Assembly (NCBI RefSeq): GCF_900143015.1
Contig: NZ_FSRT01000001.1
Span: 992,001-1,056,000, forward strand
Source: Fibrobacter sp. UWB11
GTDB taxonomy: Bacteria > Fibrobacterota > Fibrobacteria > Fibrobacterales > Fibrobacteraceae
Length of the DNA: 64,000 nucleotides
Direction of reading: 5' to 3'
Made by a program: the position numbers and the translations under genes. Of the stretch, positions 1 to 8,420 are shown in pieces. How positions within the stretch are numbered: the first letter of the stretch is position 1; the number at the start of each line of letters is the position of its first letter. The notes below the pieces were generated by a model. It searched no databases and was not told the origin of the DNA. It saw only the letters and a program-made list of their open reading frames with translations.

Positions 1-1653
1 GCTTTTGCCGCTCTGGTCGTTTTATTCTTTGTAGTCAGCTTTGATGGTGCGTGCCGTCATGGCCTGTGCGACAATGTCATTAAGCTTAACGATGGATGGT
101 CTATTTCATTTTCTGATGTCCATCTCCCGGCTTTGGAACATGTCTCCGATTTTCGCGTCCCCTCGAATATTCAACCGGGCGATACGATTATCTATGAACG
201 AGACATGAGTGGCGATTCAATCCCATTGGCGACGACACTTCGATTCCATGCTTACCATGTGGCCGTGGCTGTTTATGTAGACAGTGTCTGTTATTATCGA
301 TATGGCTTTGATCGCTTTGAAAAAGGCAATTTGGTGGGTAGCGGTATCCATAATGTGAACATGCCTGCGCACCTTGAACGCCATAAAATTCGCGTGGTAA
401 CTATAGTTACAGAAAGTGCAGCCGCAAAATCTGTAGCCTCCATTGAACTTTTACGTTCGGGCAGCATGACGGACTATTTTGCGAAAAATTCCGAATCCAT
501 TGTCATTGGCATTTTCCTCATGTTTTTCGGGATGATAGCCTTTGTGACGGGGGCTTGCGCTGTCGGGTTTGACAGGGCTTATTACCGCCTTATTTTGATT
601 GGTGTGTTTGCGTTCTTGATGGGGCTTTGGACTCTGAACTATGCAAAGGGTATCCAAATTTTCTCCATGAACTACGCTCTGGATACAACGCTAGAGTACG
701 TCTCGCTTTATCTTTCGGCAATCCCGTTTGGACTTCTGATCATCAATATGCGCTCGGGTAAGATTGCAAATTGGAAACTGAATGTGCTTAAGGGAATTGT
801 TACTTTGGGCGCGGTGTTCTTTGTCGTGACGACTATTTTGCATTTCACGAATATTGCGCACTACCCGAAGTATTTGGTTGTTTACCACATTTACATTCTC
901 GTATCGTTCCTGTTCATGGTGTTTTTCAAGGTCTTTTATGATCGTGGTGCCGGTTTGCAAGAAAAAATCCTCACTTCGGGAACGGTTGTCTTTGTCTTGT
1001 TTGGAATTGCGGATATTTTCCGTTACAACATCCAGAACCTGTTTGGAATGGAAAAGTCGTTCTTGGATTCAACCTGCTTGCCGTTTGGAACGCTGTTGTT
1101 TATTATCCTTTTGATGGTGGGCTATCTCGTCTACATGTACGAAGAACTGATGGACAAGACCGAAAAAGAAGTCCTCCGCCAGATTGCTTACAGGGATGCT
1201 TTGACCGGCATTTATAACCGTGCTAAGTGCGAACACATTTTTGAAGTCCTGAATCGCGACGACAACGATTACGCTATTGTTAGTATCGATGTCAATGGGC
1301 TTAAGTATGTGAATGACACGTTTGGACATTCTGCAGGCGATAAGCTCTTGTGCGCCTTTGCCGATGTGTTCAAGAATGCGTTTAATGGCATCGGAACGAC
1401 AATCCGCATGGGCGGTGACGAATTTGTGGCTATTGTTCGAGCTGAACACCTTTCTGACCTGAATACCGCCTTAAAGACGATGGTCCTTCTGGAAAAAGAT
1501 GCCAAGTTGCCGATCGCGGTTACGCTGAATGTTGCTTACGGTTACTCTGTACGCCGCCGTGGTGACGCAGTGACTGCAATGGACGTTTATCGCATGGCCG
1601 ATGCCAACATGTACGCCATGAAACTCGCCTCCAAGCAACAGCGAATCGCGTAG
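1..1653 (+). CDS. 7TM membrane diguanylate cyclase (GGDEF), 5' end outside window
   Basis: The reading frame is open from base 1 and begins inside a hydrophobic helix (AALVVLFFVVSF), so the true start lies upstream of the window; the TTG at 133 is only an internal codon. After an extracytoplasmic stretch of about 140 residues come seven hydrophobic helices (about 500-1150) and a C-terminal GGDEF domain. This is the plan of 7TMR-DISM receptors that make c-di-GMP from GTP at the inner membrane. The signature GGDEF is encoded at 1411-1425 and is preceded by the usual DALTGIYNR motif. The RxxD inhibitory site normally found five residues before GGDEF is absent, so product inhibition through that site is unlikely. 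No EAL domain follows. The ligand is unknown. The domain assignment is firm; cyclase activity is inferred from the intact motif. Confidence 0.9.
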   Translation, partial: AFAALVVLFFVVSFDGACRHGLCDNVIKLNDGWSISFSDVHLPALEHVSDFRVPSNIQPGDTIIYERDMSGDSIPLATTLRFHAYHVAVAVYVDSVCYYRYGFDRFEKGNLVGSGIHNVNMPAHLERHKIRVVTIVTESAAAKSVASIELLRSGSMTDYFAKNSESIVIGIFLMFFGMIAFVTGACAVGFDRAYYRLILIGVFAFLMGLWTLNYAKGIQIFSMNYALDTTLEYVSLYLSAIPFGLLIINMRSGKIANWKLNVLKGIVTLGAVFFVVTTILHFTNIAHYPKYLVVYHIYILVSFLFMVFFKVFYDRGAGLQEKILTSGTVVFVLFGIADIFRYNIQNLFGMEKSFLDSTCLPFGTLLFIILLMVGYLVYMYEELMDKTEKEVLRQIAYRDALTGIYNRAKCEHIFEVLNRDDNDYAIVSIDVNGLKYVNDTFGHSAGDKLLCAFADVFKNAFNGIGTTIRMGGDEFVAIVRAEHLSDLNTALKTMVLLEKDAKLPIAVTLNVAYGYSVRRRGDAVTAMDVYRMADANMYAMKLASKQQRIA

Positions 1654-1676
1654 GTGAGTTACTAGTTACTAGCATG

Positions 1677-1710
1677 TCACCCCGTACTTGTTACGGGGTC
1701 GACTTTTTTA
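1677..1710 (+). terminator. Intrinsic terminator of the GGDEF gene
   Basis: A 7-bp perfect stem (CCCCGTA/TACGGGG, loop CTTGT) lies 25 nt after the stop codon and is followed by TCGAC and a run of six T. Confidence 0.75.
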
Positions 1711-2005
1711 TACGAGAAGGCGATGCCGTCCCCATACGTGGATCATGACCACGTAAGAACTAGTTGCATTCAAGGCGAGTGTCGCAACAGGCTGCTTGCA
1801 GACTGTCATGATTGAGCCGAAGATGCTGACGCAAAGCGTCAAAGTTCTAAGTGGTCAAAGAGAACGGAGTCCGGCATGACAAGCCATCGTCATTGCGAGC
1901 GGAGCGAAGCAATCTATTCTGTAATGTGTATGGATTCCCTCCTTCGCGGTGCACAGTCGAGAATGACAGTTCTAAAAACTAATAACTCATAACCAATTTT
2001 TTGAT
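1711..2005. repeat. Non-coding stretch of dispersed repeats
   Basis: There is no credible gene here. The stretch holds a CCACGT/ACGTGG-type inverted repeat near 1735-1757 and one copy of the GGCTCGG/CTCGCC hairpin family (1772-1822). It also holds a 'gtcattgcgagcggagcg' repeat from about 1890, which closes with 'gagaatgacag' near 1969. Such elements recur at other gene borders in this window. Confidence 0.6.
1772..1822 (-). repeat. Hairpin repeat family, copy R1
   Basis: AAGGCGAG at one end and TGAGCCGAAG at the other flank an imperfect hairpin (ACAGGCTGC TT GCAGACTGT, one mismatch). The flanks match copies at 15590, 15870, 15958 and 54200, while the hairpin arms differ between copies. Confidence 0.6.
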
Positions 2006-2011
2006 TAGATT
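2006..2011 (+). promoter_or_regulatory. -10 box (TAGATT) for leaderless transcript
   Basis: TAGATT ends exactly 7 nt before the ATG at 2019. No Shine-Dalgarno sequence fits, so transcription probably starts at or next to the start codon. Confidence 0.5.
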
Positions 2012-2018
2012 TTGGATT

Positions 2019-3302
2019 ATGATAGAATTCAATATCTTTTATAAGCTTGCGGCCGCGCTGGGAATCGGCTTCATTATCGGTTTGCAGCGTGAAAATTCGT
2101 ATTCCCGCAATAATTCACGGCACCCTGCTGGGCTTTGCTCGTTTTCGATTGTGAGCCTTTGTGGCGCCTTGTCTTGTTATTTGGGCGAATTGATGGGTTC
2201 TATAGTTCCTTTTGTGACGGGACTTATTGTAGTCGGACTTTTGCTTGTGGCAAGTCATGTGGCGTACGGCCTTTCGAATCGTGAAAATGGCGGGCCCGCT
2301 GGCGTTACGACGAGTGCGGCTCTCATCATGATTTATTTCCTGGGGGCACTTTGCTGGTTCAATCGCCTTTTAGAAGCTTGTATCCTCATGATTGCGCTCT
2401 TGTGGCTATTGGCGGTAAAGCGGCAGCTCCATGAATTCGCAAAGAAGCTTTCGACAGAAGATATCATGGCAACGGTCAAGTTTGCGGTGATTTCTCTGTT
2501 GATTTTGCCATTCTTGCCGAACCATGCTTATGGCCCCGCAGGGCTAGAGGTGCTGAACCCGCATACGATTTGGCTTTTTGTGGTGTTCATTTCGGGCATT
2601 GGCTTTGTGGGCTATGTGCTCATTAAGGTTGTTGGGCCGGGCAAGGGTATTTGGCTTACGGGCCTCTTGGGTGGACTTGCGAGCAGTACCGCGCTTACGC
2701 TGAACCTGGCGGGGCGCAGCTGCGACAACGAACAGTATGCGGCCGATTTTACGCTCGGCATTGTGCTCAGCTGGTCGGTGATGTATGCGAGACTATACCT
2801 CATTTGCATATTCCTGATGCCCTCTCTTGCGCTCCCGTTACTTGCGCCTCTCCTTGTGCCTGTGGTGCCGGGACTTGGGTATGCGGCGTACCTGAAACTC
2901 CGTGAATCTAAGGATCATCGCCAGAAGACAACCGATTTTAATAACCCGTTCAAGTTGCTACCGGCAATCAAGTTTGGCTTGGTCTTTACGGTGGTCATGT
3001 TCATCGCCAATGCGGCTCACGCTTATTTTGGCTCGGGTGCGTTGATGATTTGTAGCTTCTTGGGCGGTGCTGCTGAGATGGATGCGGTGGCGTTTTCGCT
3101 CATCGACATGTGCCGAAAGGCGACTCTTGAACACCACAACTTGATCTTGGCACTTCTTTTTGCGAGCCTTGCCAATACGCTTACCAAGGGCTGCATGGTG
3201 TATTTCCTTGGGGCAAAGTCCATGCGCCGCCCGATTCTCCCGGCGGTGGGGCTTATCTGCGGCGTGTCTGTAGTGATGATTGGAATTTATTCGGTGGTAT
3301 AA
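2019..3302 (+). CDS. MgtC/SapB-type and DUF4010 membrane protein
   Basis: A polytopic inner-membrane protein of 427 residues with about eleven hydrophobic helices. The N-terminal 140 residues carry the MgtC-like pattern GIGFIIGLQRE. The C-terminal half resembles DUF4010, with GLLGGLASSTALTLNLAGRS and a late GALMICSFLGGAAEMDAVAF segment. Proteins of this two-part type are annotated as MgtC/SapB family transporters; their substrate is not established. The ATG at 2019 is preferred over an in-frame TTG at 2001 because a -10-like TAGATT ends 7 nt upstream of it. The stop codon lies one base before the ATG of thiD, so the two genes are probably cotranscribed, although no functional link is obvious. 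Confidence 0.85.
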   Translation: MIEFNIFYKLAAALGIGFIIGLQRENSYSRNNSRHPAGLCSFSIVSLCGALSCYLGELMGSIVPFVTGLIVVGLLLVASHVAYGLSNRENGGPAGVTTSAALIMIYFLGALCWFNRLLEACILMIALLWLLAVKRQLHEFAKKLSTEDIMATVKFAVISLLILPFLPNHAYGPAGLEVLNPHTIWLFVVFISGIGFVGYVLIKVVGPGKGIWLTGLLGGLASSTALTLNLAGRSCDNEQYAADFTLGIVLSWSVMYARLYLICIFLMPSLALPLLAPLLVPVVPGLGYAAYLKLRESKDHRQKTTDFNNPFKLLPAIKFGLVFTVVMFIANAAHAYFGSGALMICSFLGGAAEMDAVAFSLIDMCRKATLEHHNLILALLFASLANTLTKGCMVYFLGAKSMRRPILPAVGLICGVSVVMIGIYSVV

Positions 3303-3303
3303 A

Positions 3304-4056
3304 ATGTCTGAAAAAATGAAATTTGCATTGACAATCGCTGGCTTCGATGGCTCTGCAGGTGCTGGTATTTTAGCCGATGTCAAGGCTATGGCGCACTTTG
3401 GAGTTTATTGCGAAGCCGTATGTACAGCGCTCACGCAACAGAATGAAGATGAATTTGTGGCTCCTGGCTGGGTGATTTGGGAACGCATCGAAGCGCAACT
3501 AGAAACCTTGTTTGCCAAGCGCAAGTTCAAGTTCGTGAAAATCGGACTTGTCGAAAAAGCGAAAGTCCTTAAGCGTATTGTGGAATTTGTGCGTGCAAAA
3601 TCTCCGGACGCCTACATTATTTGGGATCCAATTGCAAGTGCTTCTGCGGGGTTTCATTTTTTGCGCGCCGCAGAACAAGACAAGTTTATGCCCGTGATGA
3701 AGCAGATTGACTTGGTAACTCCGAATCAAGATGAATTTGGCTTTTTGGGGCTCGGGCTTGCGGCTTCTCGTGGAACGTTTGAACTCGGGAAGGATTTTGC
3801 CTTGCTTTTGAAGGGAGGTCACTCTCGGGGGAAGGATGCTGTCGATATCCTTTGGGATAGGGACGGCAAACAGTACAAGTTCTCTAGCCTGCGTTTGCCG
3901 GGAAAGGGTAAACATGGCACTGGTTGCCACTTGTCTTCGGCTATTTTGGCGAATCTCGCGATTGGCCATACGCTCCCGGAATCTTGCCAAATTGCGAAGG
4001 ATTACCTCACCGAGCTATTGCAAAGTGGCGAGGGGCGATTGGCTAAAGACTTTTAA
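3304..4056 (+). CDS. thiD: Hydroxymethylpyrimidine/phosphomethylpyrimidine kinase (ThiD-like)
   Basis: A ribokinase-fold kinase of 250 residues, close to the usual ThiD length of about 265. The N-terminal TIAGFDGSAGAGILADVKA is the HMP-binding signature. The C-terminal KGKHGTGCHLSSAILANLA holds the anion hole and the catalytic-base region (GTGC). ThiD phosphorylates HMP and HMP-P in the cytoplasm for thiamine synthesis. The start at 3304 immediately follows the upstream stop codon; a frame-open extension inside the upstream gene is not needed. No other thi gene and no TPP riboswitch is visible nearby, so the enzyme may serve salvage. A pyridoxal kinase of the ThiD/PdxK type is the alternative. 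Confidence 0.85.
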   Translation: MSEKMKFALTIAGFDGSAGAGILADVKAMAHFGVYCEAVCTALTQQNEDEFVAPGWVIWERIEAQLETLFAKRKFKFVKIGLVEKAKVLKRIVEFVRAKSPDAYIIWDPIASASAGFHFLRAAEQDKFMPVMKQIDLVTPNQDEFGFLGLGLAASRGTFELGKDFALLLKGGHSRGKDAVDILWDRDGKQYKFSSLRLPGKGKHGTGCHLSSAILANLAIGHTLPESCQIAKDYLTELLQSGEGRLAKDF

Positions 4057-4061
4057 GTTGT

Positions 4062-4096
4062 AAAAAAAATCCCGGCCGTGATGGTCGGGATTTTTG
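4062..4096. terminator. Bidirectional terminator between thiD and typA
   Basis: AAAATCCCGGCC and GGTCGGGATTTT form a 12-bp stem with one G-T wobble. A and T runs on both sides suit the two convergent genes. Confidence 0.85.
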
Positions 4097-4116
4097 CAAA
4101 CTGCGCGAAGCGCGAA

Positions 4117-5952
4117 TTAATCGTCGTCTTCAGCTGGCTTCTTGGACATCTGCTTACGCTTGATCGGGTCGAGCTCGGTCTTGCGGATGCGGAGCACTTC
4201 CGGAGTGACTTCGATGCATTCGTCTTCATTGATGAAGGTGACGCATTCTTCCAAAGTCATGCGGCGGTACGGCGTGAGCTGGATCATGTCGTCTGCGGAC
4301 TTCGAACGCATGTTGGTGAGGTGCTTGCCCTTCGTGACGTTCACGGTGATATCGACGTCGCGGTTGTGTTCACCCACGATCATGCCCGGATAAACTTCGG
4401 CACCCGGACCGATGATGAGGTAGCCACGATCTTCCAAGTTAGAGAGAGCGTAGCTTGCAGCTTCGCCCGGTTCCTTGGCGATGAGTACACCGTTGATACG
4501 AGACGGAATTTCTCCCTTGTACGGCTGGTATTCCTTGAAGAAGGACTGCGTCACAGCGTAACCCTTGGAAAGCGAGAGGAGCTTCGGACGGATGCCGATA
4601 AGGCCACGGGAGGGAACGATAAATTCGAGAGAAACGCGGTCGTTTTCGTCGGTGGTCATGTTGACCATTTCGCCCTTGCGCTGCTGGATTTCCTGGATGC
4701 AGGCGCCGCTGAATTCGTTCGGAACTTCGACCTTGAAGTCTTCGACCGGTTCCAAAAGCTTGCCGCTTTCGTCTTTCTGGAAAATGACCTGCGGAGAACC
4801 GATGGTGAATTCATAAAGTTCACGGCGCATGTTTTCGACGAGAATCGTGAGGTGCAAAATGCCACGGCCAGAAACCTTGAACGTAGATGCACCTTCGGCC
4901 TTTTCGACGAGGAGGGCGGGGTCAGCCATGTGGGCACGTTCCAAACGTTCCTGGAGCTGGTTACCCGTCATGAACTTTCCACCGTATTTGCCGGCGAGCG
5001 GCGAAGTGTTCACGGTGAAGAGCATAGAAATTGTCGGCGGGTCAATGTGAATACGCGGCAAGTGAACTGGATTGTTCGTAGAAGAAAGCGTATCACCGAT
5101 ATCGAAGTAGTCAAGACCTGCGATGAGGATGATTTCGCCCGGACCAGCTTCTTCAATCGGCTTCGGGGTAAGGCCTTCGTAGCGGAGGAGCTTTTGCGGA
5201 CGGACGTTCTTGACGGTTCCGTCGGGGAATGCCTGAGCGTAGGTCTGGTTCGGCTTGAACACGCCCTGCTGCACGCGACCCACAGCCAAACGACCCAAGA
5301 AGCTGGAGTATTCGAGGGAGGCAATCTGGAGGAGCGGTTCTGCATTCGGATCGCCCTTCGGAGCCGGAATACGTTCGATAATCTTGTCCATCAAGATGCT
5401 GAAGTCGCCATCCGGGTCTTCAAGTTCGGCGCGGCAAATGCCCTTACGGCCACTGCCAAAAACTCTGTCGAAATCGAGCTGTTCTTCGGTAGCATCGAGT
5501 TCGCAGAACAAGTCAAAGACCTTGTCGAGAGCGAGGAGCGGGTTGCAGCCGTCGCGGTCGATTTTGTTCACGACGATAATCGGGGTAAGTCCGAGTTCCA
5601 AAGCCTTCTTCGTCACGAAGCGGGTCTGGGCCATGGGGCCTTCGAAAGCGTCAACGACCAGAAGAACGCCATCGACTGTACCCAAAACGCGTTCCACCTG
5701 GCCACCGAAGTCGGCGTGCCCCGGGGTATCGACGATGTTCACGCGGTATCCCTTGTACATCACGCTCGTGTTCTTGGAGAGGATGGTAATGCCGCGTTCG
5801 CGTTCAAGGTTGTCGGAGTCCATCACGCGGTCCACGATTTCTTCACCTTCATGGAAGGTACCGCACTGTTTGAGGAGCTGGTTCACCAGGGTAGTTTTAC
5901 CGTGGTCAACGTGGGCGATGATGGCAACGTTTCTGATTTTTGATTGATCCAT
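4117..5952 (-). CDS. typA: Ribosome-associated GTPase TypA/BipA
   Basis: A translational GTPase of 611 residues (E. coli BipA has 607). The N-terminus reads [17 protein letters not shown] (P-loop). It is followed by the switch I segment [21 protein letters not shown], and NKID for guanine recognition. EF-G-like domains II, III and V follow, and the C-terminal part holds the BipA-specific region ([12 protein letters not shown]). The protein acts on the 50S subunit in ribosome assembly and stress growth. It is transcribed on the minus strand, divergent from ruvX. A TATCTTTG box at 5982-5989 implies a leader of about 25 nt. Codon use is strongly biased, typical of a well-expressed gene, and creates a long spurious antisense open frame. 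Confidence 0.97.
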   Translation of the reverse strand: MDQSKIRNVAIIAHVDHGKTTLVNQLLKQCGTFHEGEEIVDRVMDSDNLERERGITILSKNTSVMYKGYRVNIVDTPGHADFGGQVERVLGTVDGVLLVVDAFEGPMAQTRFVTKKALELGLTPIIVVNKIDRDGCNPLLALDKVFDLFCELDATEEQLDFDRVFGSGRKGICRAELEDPDGDFSILMDKIIERIPAPKGDPNAEPLLQIASLEYSSFLGRLAVGRVQQGVFKPNQTYAQAFPDGTVKNVRPQKLLRYEGLTPKPIEEAGPGEIILIAGLDYFDIGDTLSSTNNPVHLPRIHIDPPTISMLFTVNTSPLAGKYGGKFMTGNQLQERLERAHMADPALLVEKAEGASTFKVSGRGILHLTILVENMRRELYEFTIGSPQVIFQKDESGKLLEPVEDFKVEVPNEFSGACIQEIQQRKGEMVNMTTDENDRVSLEFIVPSRGLIGIRPKLLSLSKGYAVTQSFFKEYQPYKGEIPSRINGVLIAKEPGEAASYALSNLEDRGYLIIGPGAEVYPGMIVGEHNRDVDITVNVTKGKHLTNMRSKSADDMIQLTPYRRMTLEECVTFINEDECIEVTPEVLRIRKTELDPIKRKQMSKKPAEDDD

Positions 5953-5981
5953 ATTTTACCGTTTGGCTTTAATTTTCGGCG

Positions 5982-5989
5982 CAAAGATA
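5982..5989 (-). promoter_or_regulatory. -10 box (TATCTTTG) of typA
   Basis: TATCTTTG fits the TAnnTTTG pattern described for Bacteroidetes-type promoters. It lies 29 nt before the typA start, so this transcript has a leader, unlike many neighbours. Confidence 0.45.
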
Positions 5990-6030
5990 GAAAAATGAGT
6001 GGAAAAATGCAATATTTAGCGTTCGTATTC

Positions 6031-6036
6031 TATATT
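6031..6036 (+). promoter_or_regulatory. -10 box (TATATT) for leaderless ruvX
   Basis: TATATT ends exactly 7 nt before the GTG at 6044. The same spacing is seen at nhaC, xerD and proA. Confidence 0.5.
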
Positions 6037-6043
6037 TAGGGGC

Positions 6044-6457
6044 GTGAATTACTTGGCTTTGGATTACGGAGAGCATCGTGTCGGGGTCGCTTTTGGCGAT
6101 TCCGAACTCAAAATGGCGTTTTCGCGCGAGACGATTGACCAGAAGACGACGAACCTGTTCGAACGTCTGGACCAACTCGTGCGCCTCAACAAGATTGACG
6201 AATTTGTCGTCGGGATGCCTTATCACCCGGATGGCCGCAAGGATGGCAAGAACGTGGTGGTGGAGGCCTTTATCAAGGATTTGGCGTTGCGATTCCCGGG
6301 AATGAAAATCCATACGCAGGATGAATCGTACTCCAGCGTGCAGGCGCAGGAGTTCACCTCGTACATGAGCAAAAAGAAAAAGCAGAAGAACAAGGCGATA
6401 ATCGACCGCACCGCCGCCGCTATCATACTCCAGCGCTGGTTCGACGAGAACCCCTAA
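6044..6457 (+). CDS. ruvX: RuvX/YqgF Holliday-junction resolvase-like nuclease
   Basis: A small RNase H-fold protein of 137 residues, the normal size for the family. The opening LALDYGEHRVGVAFGD contains the first catalytic aspartate. VVGMPYHPDGRKDGK is the conserved central motif. DESYSSVQAQE and IDRTAAAIILQRW supply the remaining acidic residues. Family members process 16S rRNA ends or nick Holliday junctions. The start is a GTG at 6044, supported by a -10-like TATATT ending 7 nt upstream. A lysine-rich insertion (KKKKQKNK) before the last motif is a normal family loop. Confidence 0.92.
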   Translation: MNYLALDYGEHRVGVAFGDSELKMAFSRETIDQKTTNLFERLDQLVRLNKIDEFVVGMPYHPDGRKDGKNVVVEAFIKDLALRFPGMKIHTQDESYSSVQAQEFTSYMSKKKKQKNKAIIDRTAAAIILQRWFDENP

Positions 6458-6479
6458 AACGTAATACCCAACTTTTTAC

Positions 6480-6485
6480 TATATT
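6480..6485 (+). promoter_or_regulatory. -10 box (TATATT) upstream of 6492 gene
   Basis: TATATT ends 6 nt before the ATG at 6492 and no ribosome-binding sequence is present. Confidence 0.45.
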
Positions 6486-6491
6486 TACAAC

Positions 6492-6950
6492 ATGGCTAAA
6501 GAATTAGATAATTTCGATGATGAAGAAATGGACGAAGCCAACGGTGCGATGCTTGATGCATTGAACGCCGAAGAAAACTTTGTTCCGCAAGTTCGTGACT
6601 ATAGCGATCGTCGCATCCTTATCTGGGAAGAAGACGATGTCCGCCGTGAAGCATGCCTCGAAGTCCTTTCGGACTTGCTCGTCGGTGCTTATATCAAGAC
6701 CGTCAAGACCGAAGAAGAAGCTTTGCAGCAGCTCGAAGAAGATGACTGGGACACGTTCGTCGTAGACTTCTACACCGAAGGTGTTTCTGTAAGCGACTTC
6801 ATCAAGCGTGTGAACAACTATCCGGGTTCTATCCTGGTGGCAATTGCCATGGCTCCGCTTACACTCCCCGAAGAACGCGAACCTGCCAAGGCCGAAAACT
6901 TGCGCCGCTTGTTCGACATCGAACGCGCCAGCTCTCAGATTCACGCATAA
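6492..6950 (+). CDS. Stand-alone receiver-like (CheY-fold) protein
   Basis: A 152-residue acidic protein. Residues 41-130 look like a response-regulator receiver: RILIWEEDDVRRE gives the acidic pocket (E47, D48, D49) after the first strand, TFVVDFYTEG puts a likely phospho-acceptor at D92, and SILVAIAMAP fits the fourth strand. The invariant lysine of the fifth strand is not evident, so the domain may be degenerate or may serve as a binding module. There is no output domain and no adjacent histidine kinase. The first 35 residues are acidic and probably disordered. It sits alone between ruvX and a convergent lipoprotein gene. The fold assignment is moderate. Confidence 0.55.
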   Translation: MAKELDNFDDEEMDEANGAMLDALNAEENFVPQVRDYSDRRILIWEEDDVRREACLEVLSDLLVGAYIKTVKTEEEALQQLEEDDWDTFVVDFYTEGVSVSDFIKRVNNYPGSILVAIAMAPLTLPEEREPAKAENLRRLFDIERASSQIHA

Positions 6951-6978
6951 GCATTGTCATGCCTGCCGCTTCGCACTC

Positions 6979-7020
6979 GTCATCCTGAGCGAAGTGCGTA
7001 GCACGAAGTCGAAGGATCTC
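6979..7020. repeat. Dispersed intergenic repeat (TCATCCTGAGC...GAAGGATC type)
   Basis: GTCATCCTGAGCGAAGTGCG and TCGAAGGATC are the ends of a repeat that also occurs, in part, at 62394-62495 and 63811-63844. Confidence 0.6.
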
Positions 7021-7025
7021 TAAAA

Positions 7026-7060
7026 GACGACCGCCCCGAAAGGACGGCCGCTTTTTTTTT
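7026..7060 (+). terminator. Terminator downstream of the receiver-like gene
   Basis: CGACCGCCC and GGACGGCCG pair across a CGAAA loop with one mismatch, followed by a run of nine T that runs into the stop codon of the convergent gene. Confidence 0.7.
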
Positions 7061-8297
7061 AATTCCCGCAGGCTGTGATGCTTCCCGGTGTCGGTACGCC
7101 CGTGCACCAAGAATCGGGTTCATTGCGTTTGTTCCAAAGCTCGATGTTTAGTTGGGTACTCTTGCGGATAGTTGCCGAAGAAGAACCTAAGGGGAGTGGC
7201 GTAACGTGGAGCGAATCTGCCTTACCATAATAGAGCGAGTCGAGTACGGCTCCATCGCATTGCAGCACTAGTGAACCGTATGTCTTGCCGAATTCGGGCA
7301 TCTTCTCGTTGTACACGTACATGCCCGAAACGTCTGCTTTTTCGCGGTCTCCGATGACGATCACTTCGTTTGGCGGGAGTGCGATTGCTCCGATTTCCGA
7401 AGCGTCGCTTTGGCTTGATTTTCCGAATGAGCATTTGTCCAAAACGAGAGTGTCCGTGCTGCCGTTGTAGAATTCTACGAAGTTGAACTGAGAAGAATCG
7501 TTCGCGTTTGCGATTATGAAAAATTCGCTTACGATCAAGTCATTTGCTGCCGGTGCACGTTTTGTTGCAGGGAGCTTGAATGTCACCTGCAAATTCACGT
7601 CATTCGCAAGTTCAATGGCTAGGGCGATTTTGCTGCGGAGCGATTCAATTTGAAAGTTCGGAATGGGCGTGTTCTCGTTGAGTGTAAAATCGTCTTCCAA
7701 ACTAAAAATGTTCTTTCCGTTCTCGTCTTGCATCGTAAGGGTGATGTGGTACTCGCGGTTGAGCTTAAGGCCGTCACTGGTGAACGTGACGTTGTCGGAA
7801 TCGAACGCCATGGGGAAGGTGTACGATTCGTCTTTGCTCGTGAGTTTCATTTCGCCTTTCTTGATGCCGGCAGGGTTACCAAAGCCGATTGGAATTTTGA
7901 CGTAGACGAACCCGACAATGGCATGCATGGGAATCTTCAGATTCACGGCACTTCCTGCTTCAAGTGCTGTGGTGACATCGCCTTCTTGCATCAACGTGCC
8001 GTTTGCGTAAAGCTTTGCTTTGAACACCCATTCGTCGCTTGGGAAAAGGTCGAGACTGAACGATTTCTTTTCGACGGAATGGACAAAATGAAGCGTATCC
8101 GGACCGTAGCAGTCGAGCACAAGGCTGTCGAGTAACGGTGTTTCGGAGTAGTCCAAGCTGAGCGCAATGTTGGCGGGTGTACCGAGTTGTATAGATTCGT
8201 CTACTTGCGATGAATCGCTGGAGCAGTTCCACAAGGCAAGAGCGGTGAGAGTTGTAGCCGCATAACGGCAGACGTGTTTTTTGAATGTAGGACTCAT
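7059..8297 (-). CDS. Lipoprotein with C-terminal lamin-tail-like domain
   Basis: A 412-residue exported protein. The N-terminus is basic, then a hydrophobic stretch ends in LALWNC, giving a probable lipidated C25. Residues of about 40-240 look like beta-sandwich material without a recognised family. From about residue 250, DLIVSEFFI, FNFVEFYN and DTLVLDKCSFG match the lamin-tail domain pattern (an Ig-like fold common on surface proteins). Its start is firmly set by a strong AGGAGGT sequence four to five bases before the ATG at 8297. Its function is unknown; a surface or nucleic-acid-binding role is possible for lamin-tail domains. The gene stands alone, convergent with the receiver-like gene. 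Confidence 0.75.
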   Translation of the reverse strand: MSPTFKKHVCRYAATTLTALALWNCSSDSSQVDESIQLGTPANIALSLDYSETPLLDSLVLDCYGPDTLHFVHSVEKKSFSLDLFPSDEWVFKAKLYANGTLMQEGDVTTALEAGSAVNLKIPMHAIVGFVYVKIPIGFGNPAGIKKGEMKLTSKDESYTFPMAFDSDNVTFTSDGLKLNREYHITLTMQDENGKNIFSLEDDFTLNENTPIPNFQIESLRSKIALAIELANDVNLQVTFKLPATKRAPAANDLIVSEFFIIANANDSSQFNFVEFYNGSTDTLVLDKCSFGKSSQSDASEIGAIALPPNEVIVIGDREKADVSGMYVYNEKMPEFGKTYGSLVLQCDGAVLDSLYYGKADSLHVTPLPLGSSSATIRKSTQLNIELWNKRNEPDSWCTGVPTPGSITACGN

Positions 8298-8420
8298 ATA
8301 ACCTCCTGATATTTGGGTGGTCCTACTTCTTTAACACGCGTTTTTCAGGTGCTTGTACTAAAGAAATTGTGTAAAATTTCCTAAACAGGATGTTCTTTCC
8401 TTGTCCTGTCCGCCATTTCT

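Noticed and set aside
1711-2005. Short direct and inverted repeats as a CRISPR array
   Set aside because: The repeats are not regularly spaced, are palindromic and differ in sequence. No cas gene is present.
4078-5943. Long plus-strand open frame of about 620 codons opposite typA
   Set aside because: It is a shadow of the strongly biased typA codons. The translation is repetitive (Val/Phe/Glu-rich) with no domain, while typA matches its family over its full length.
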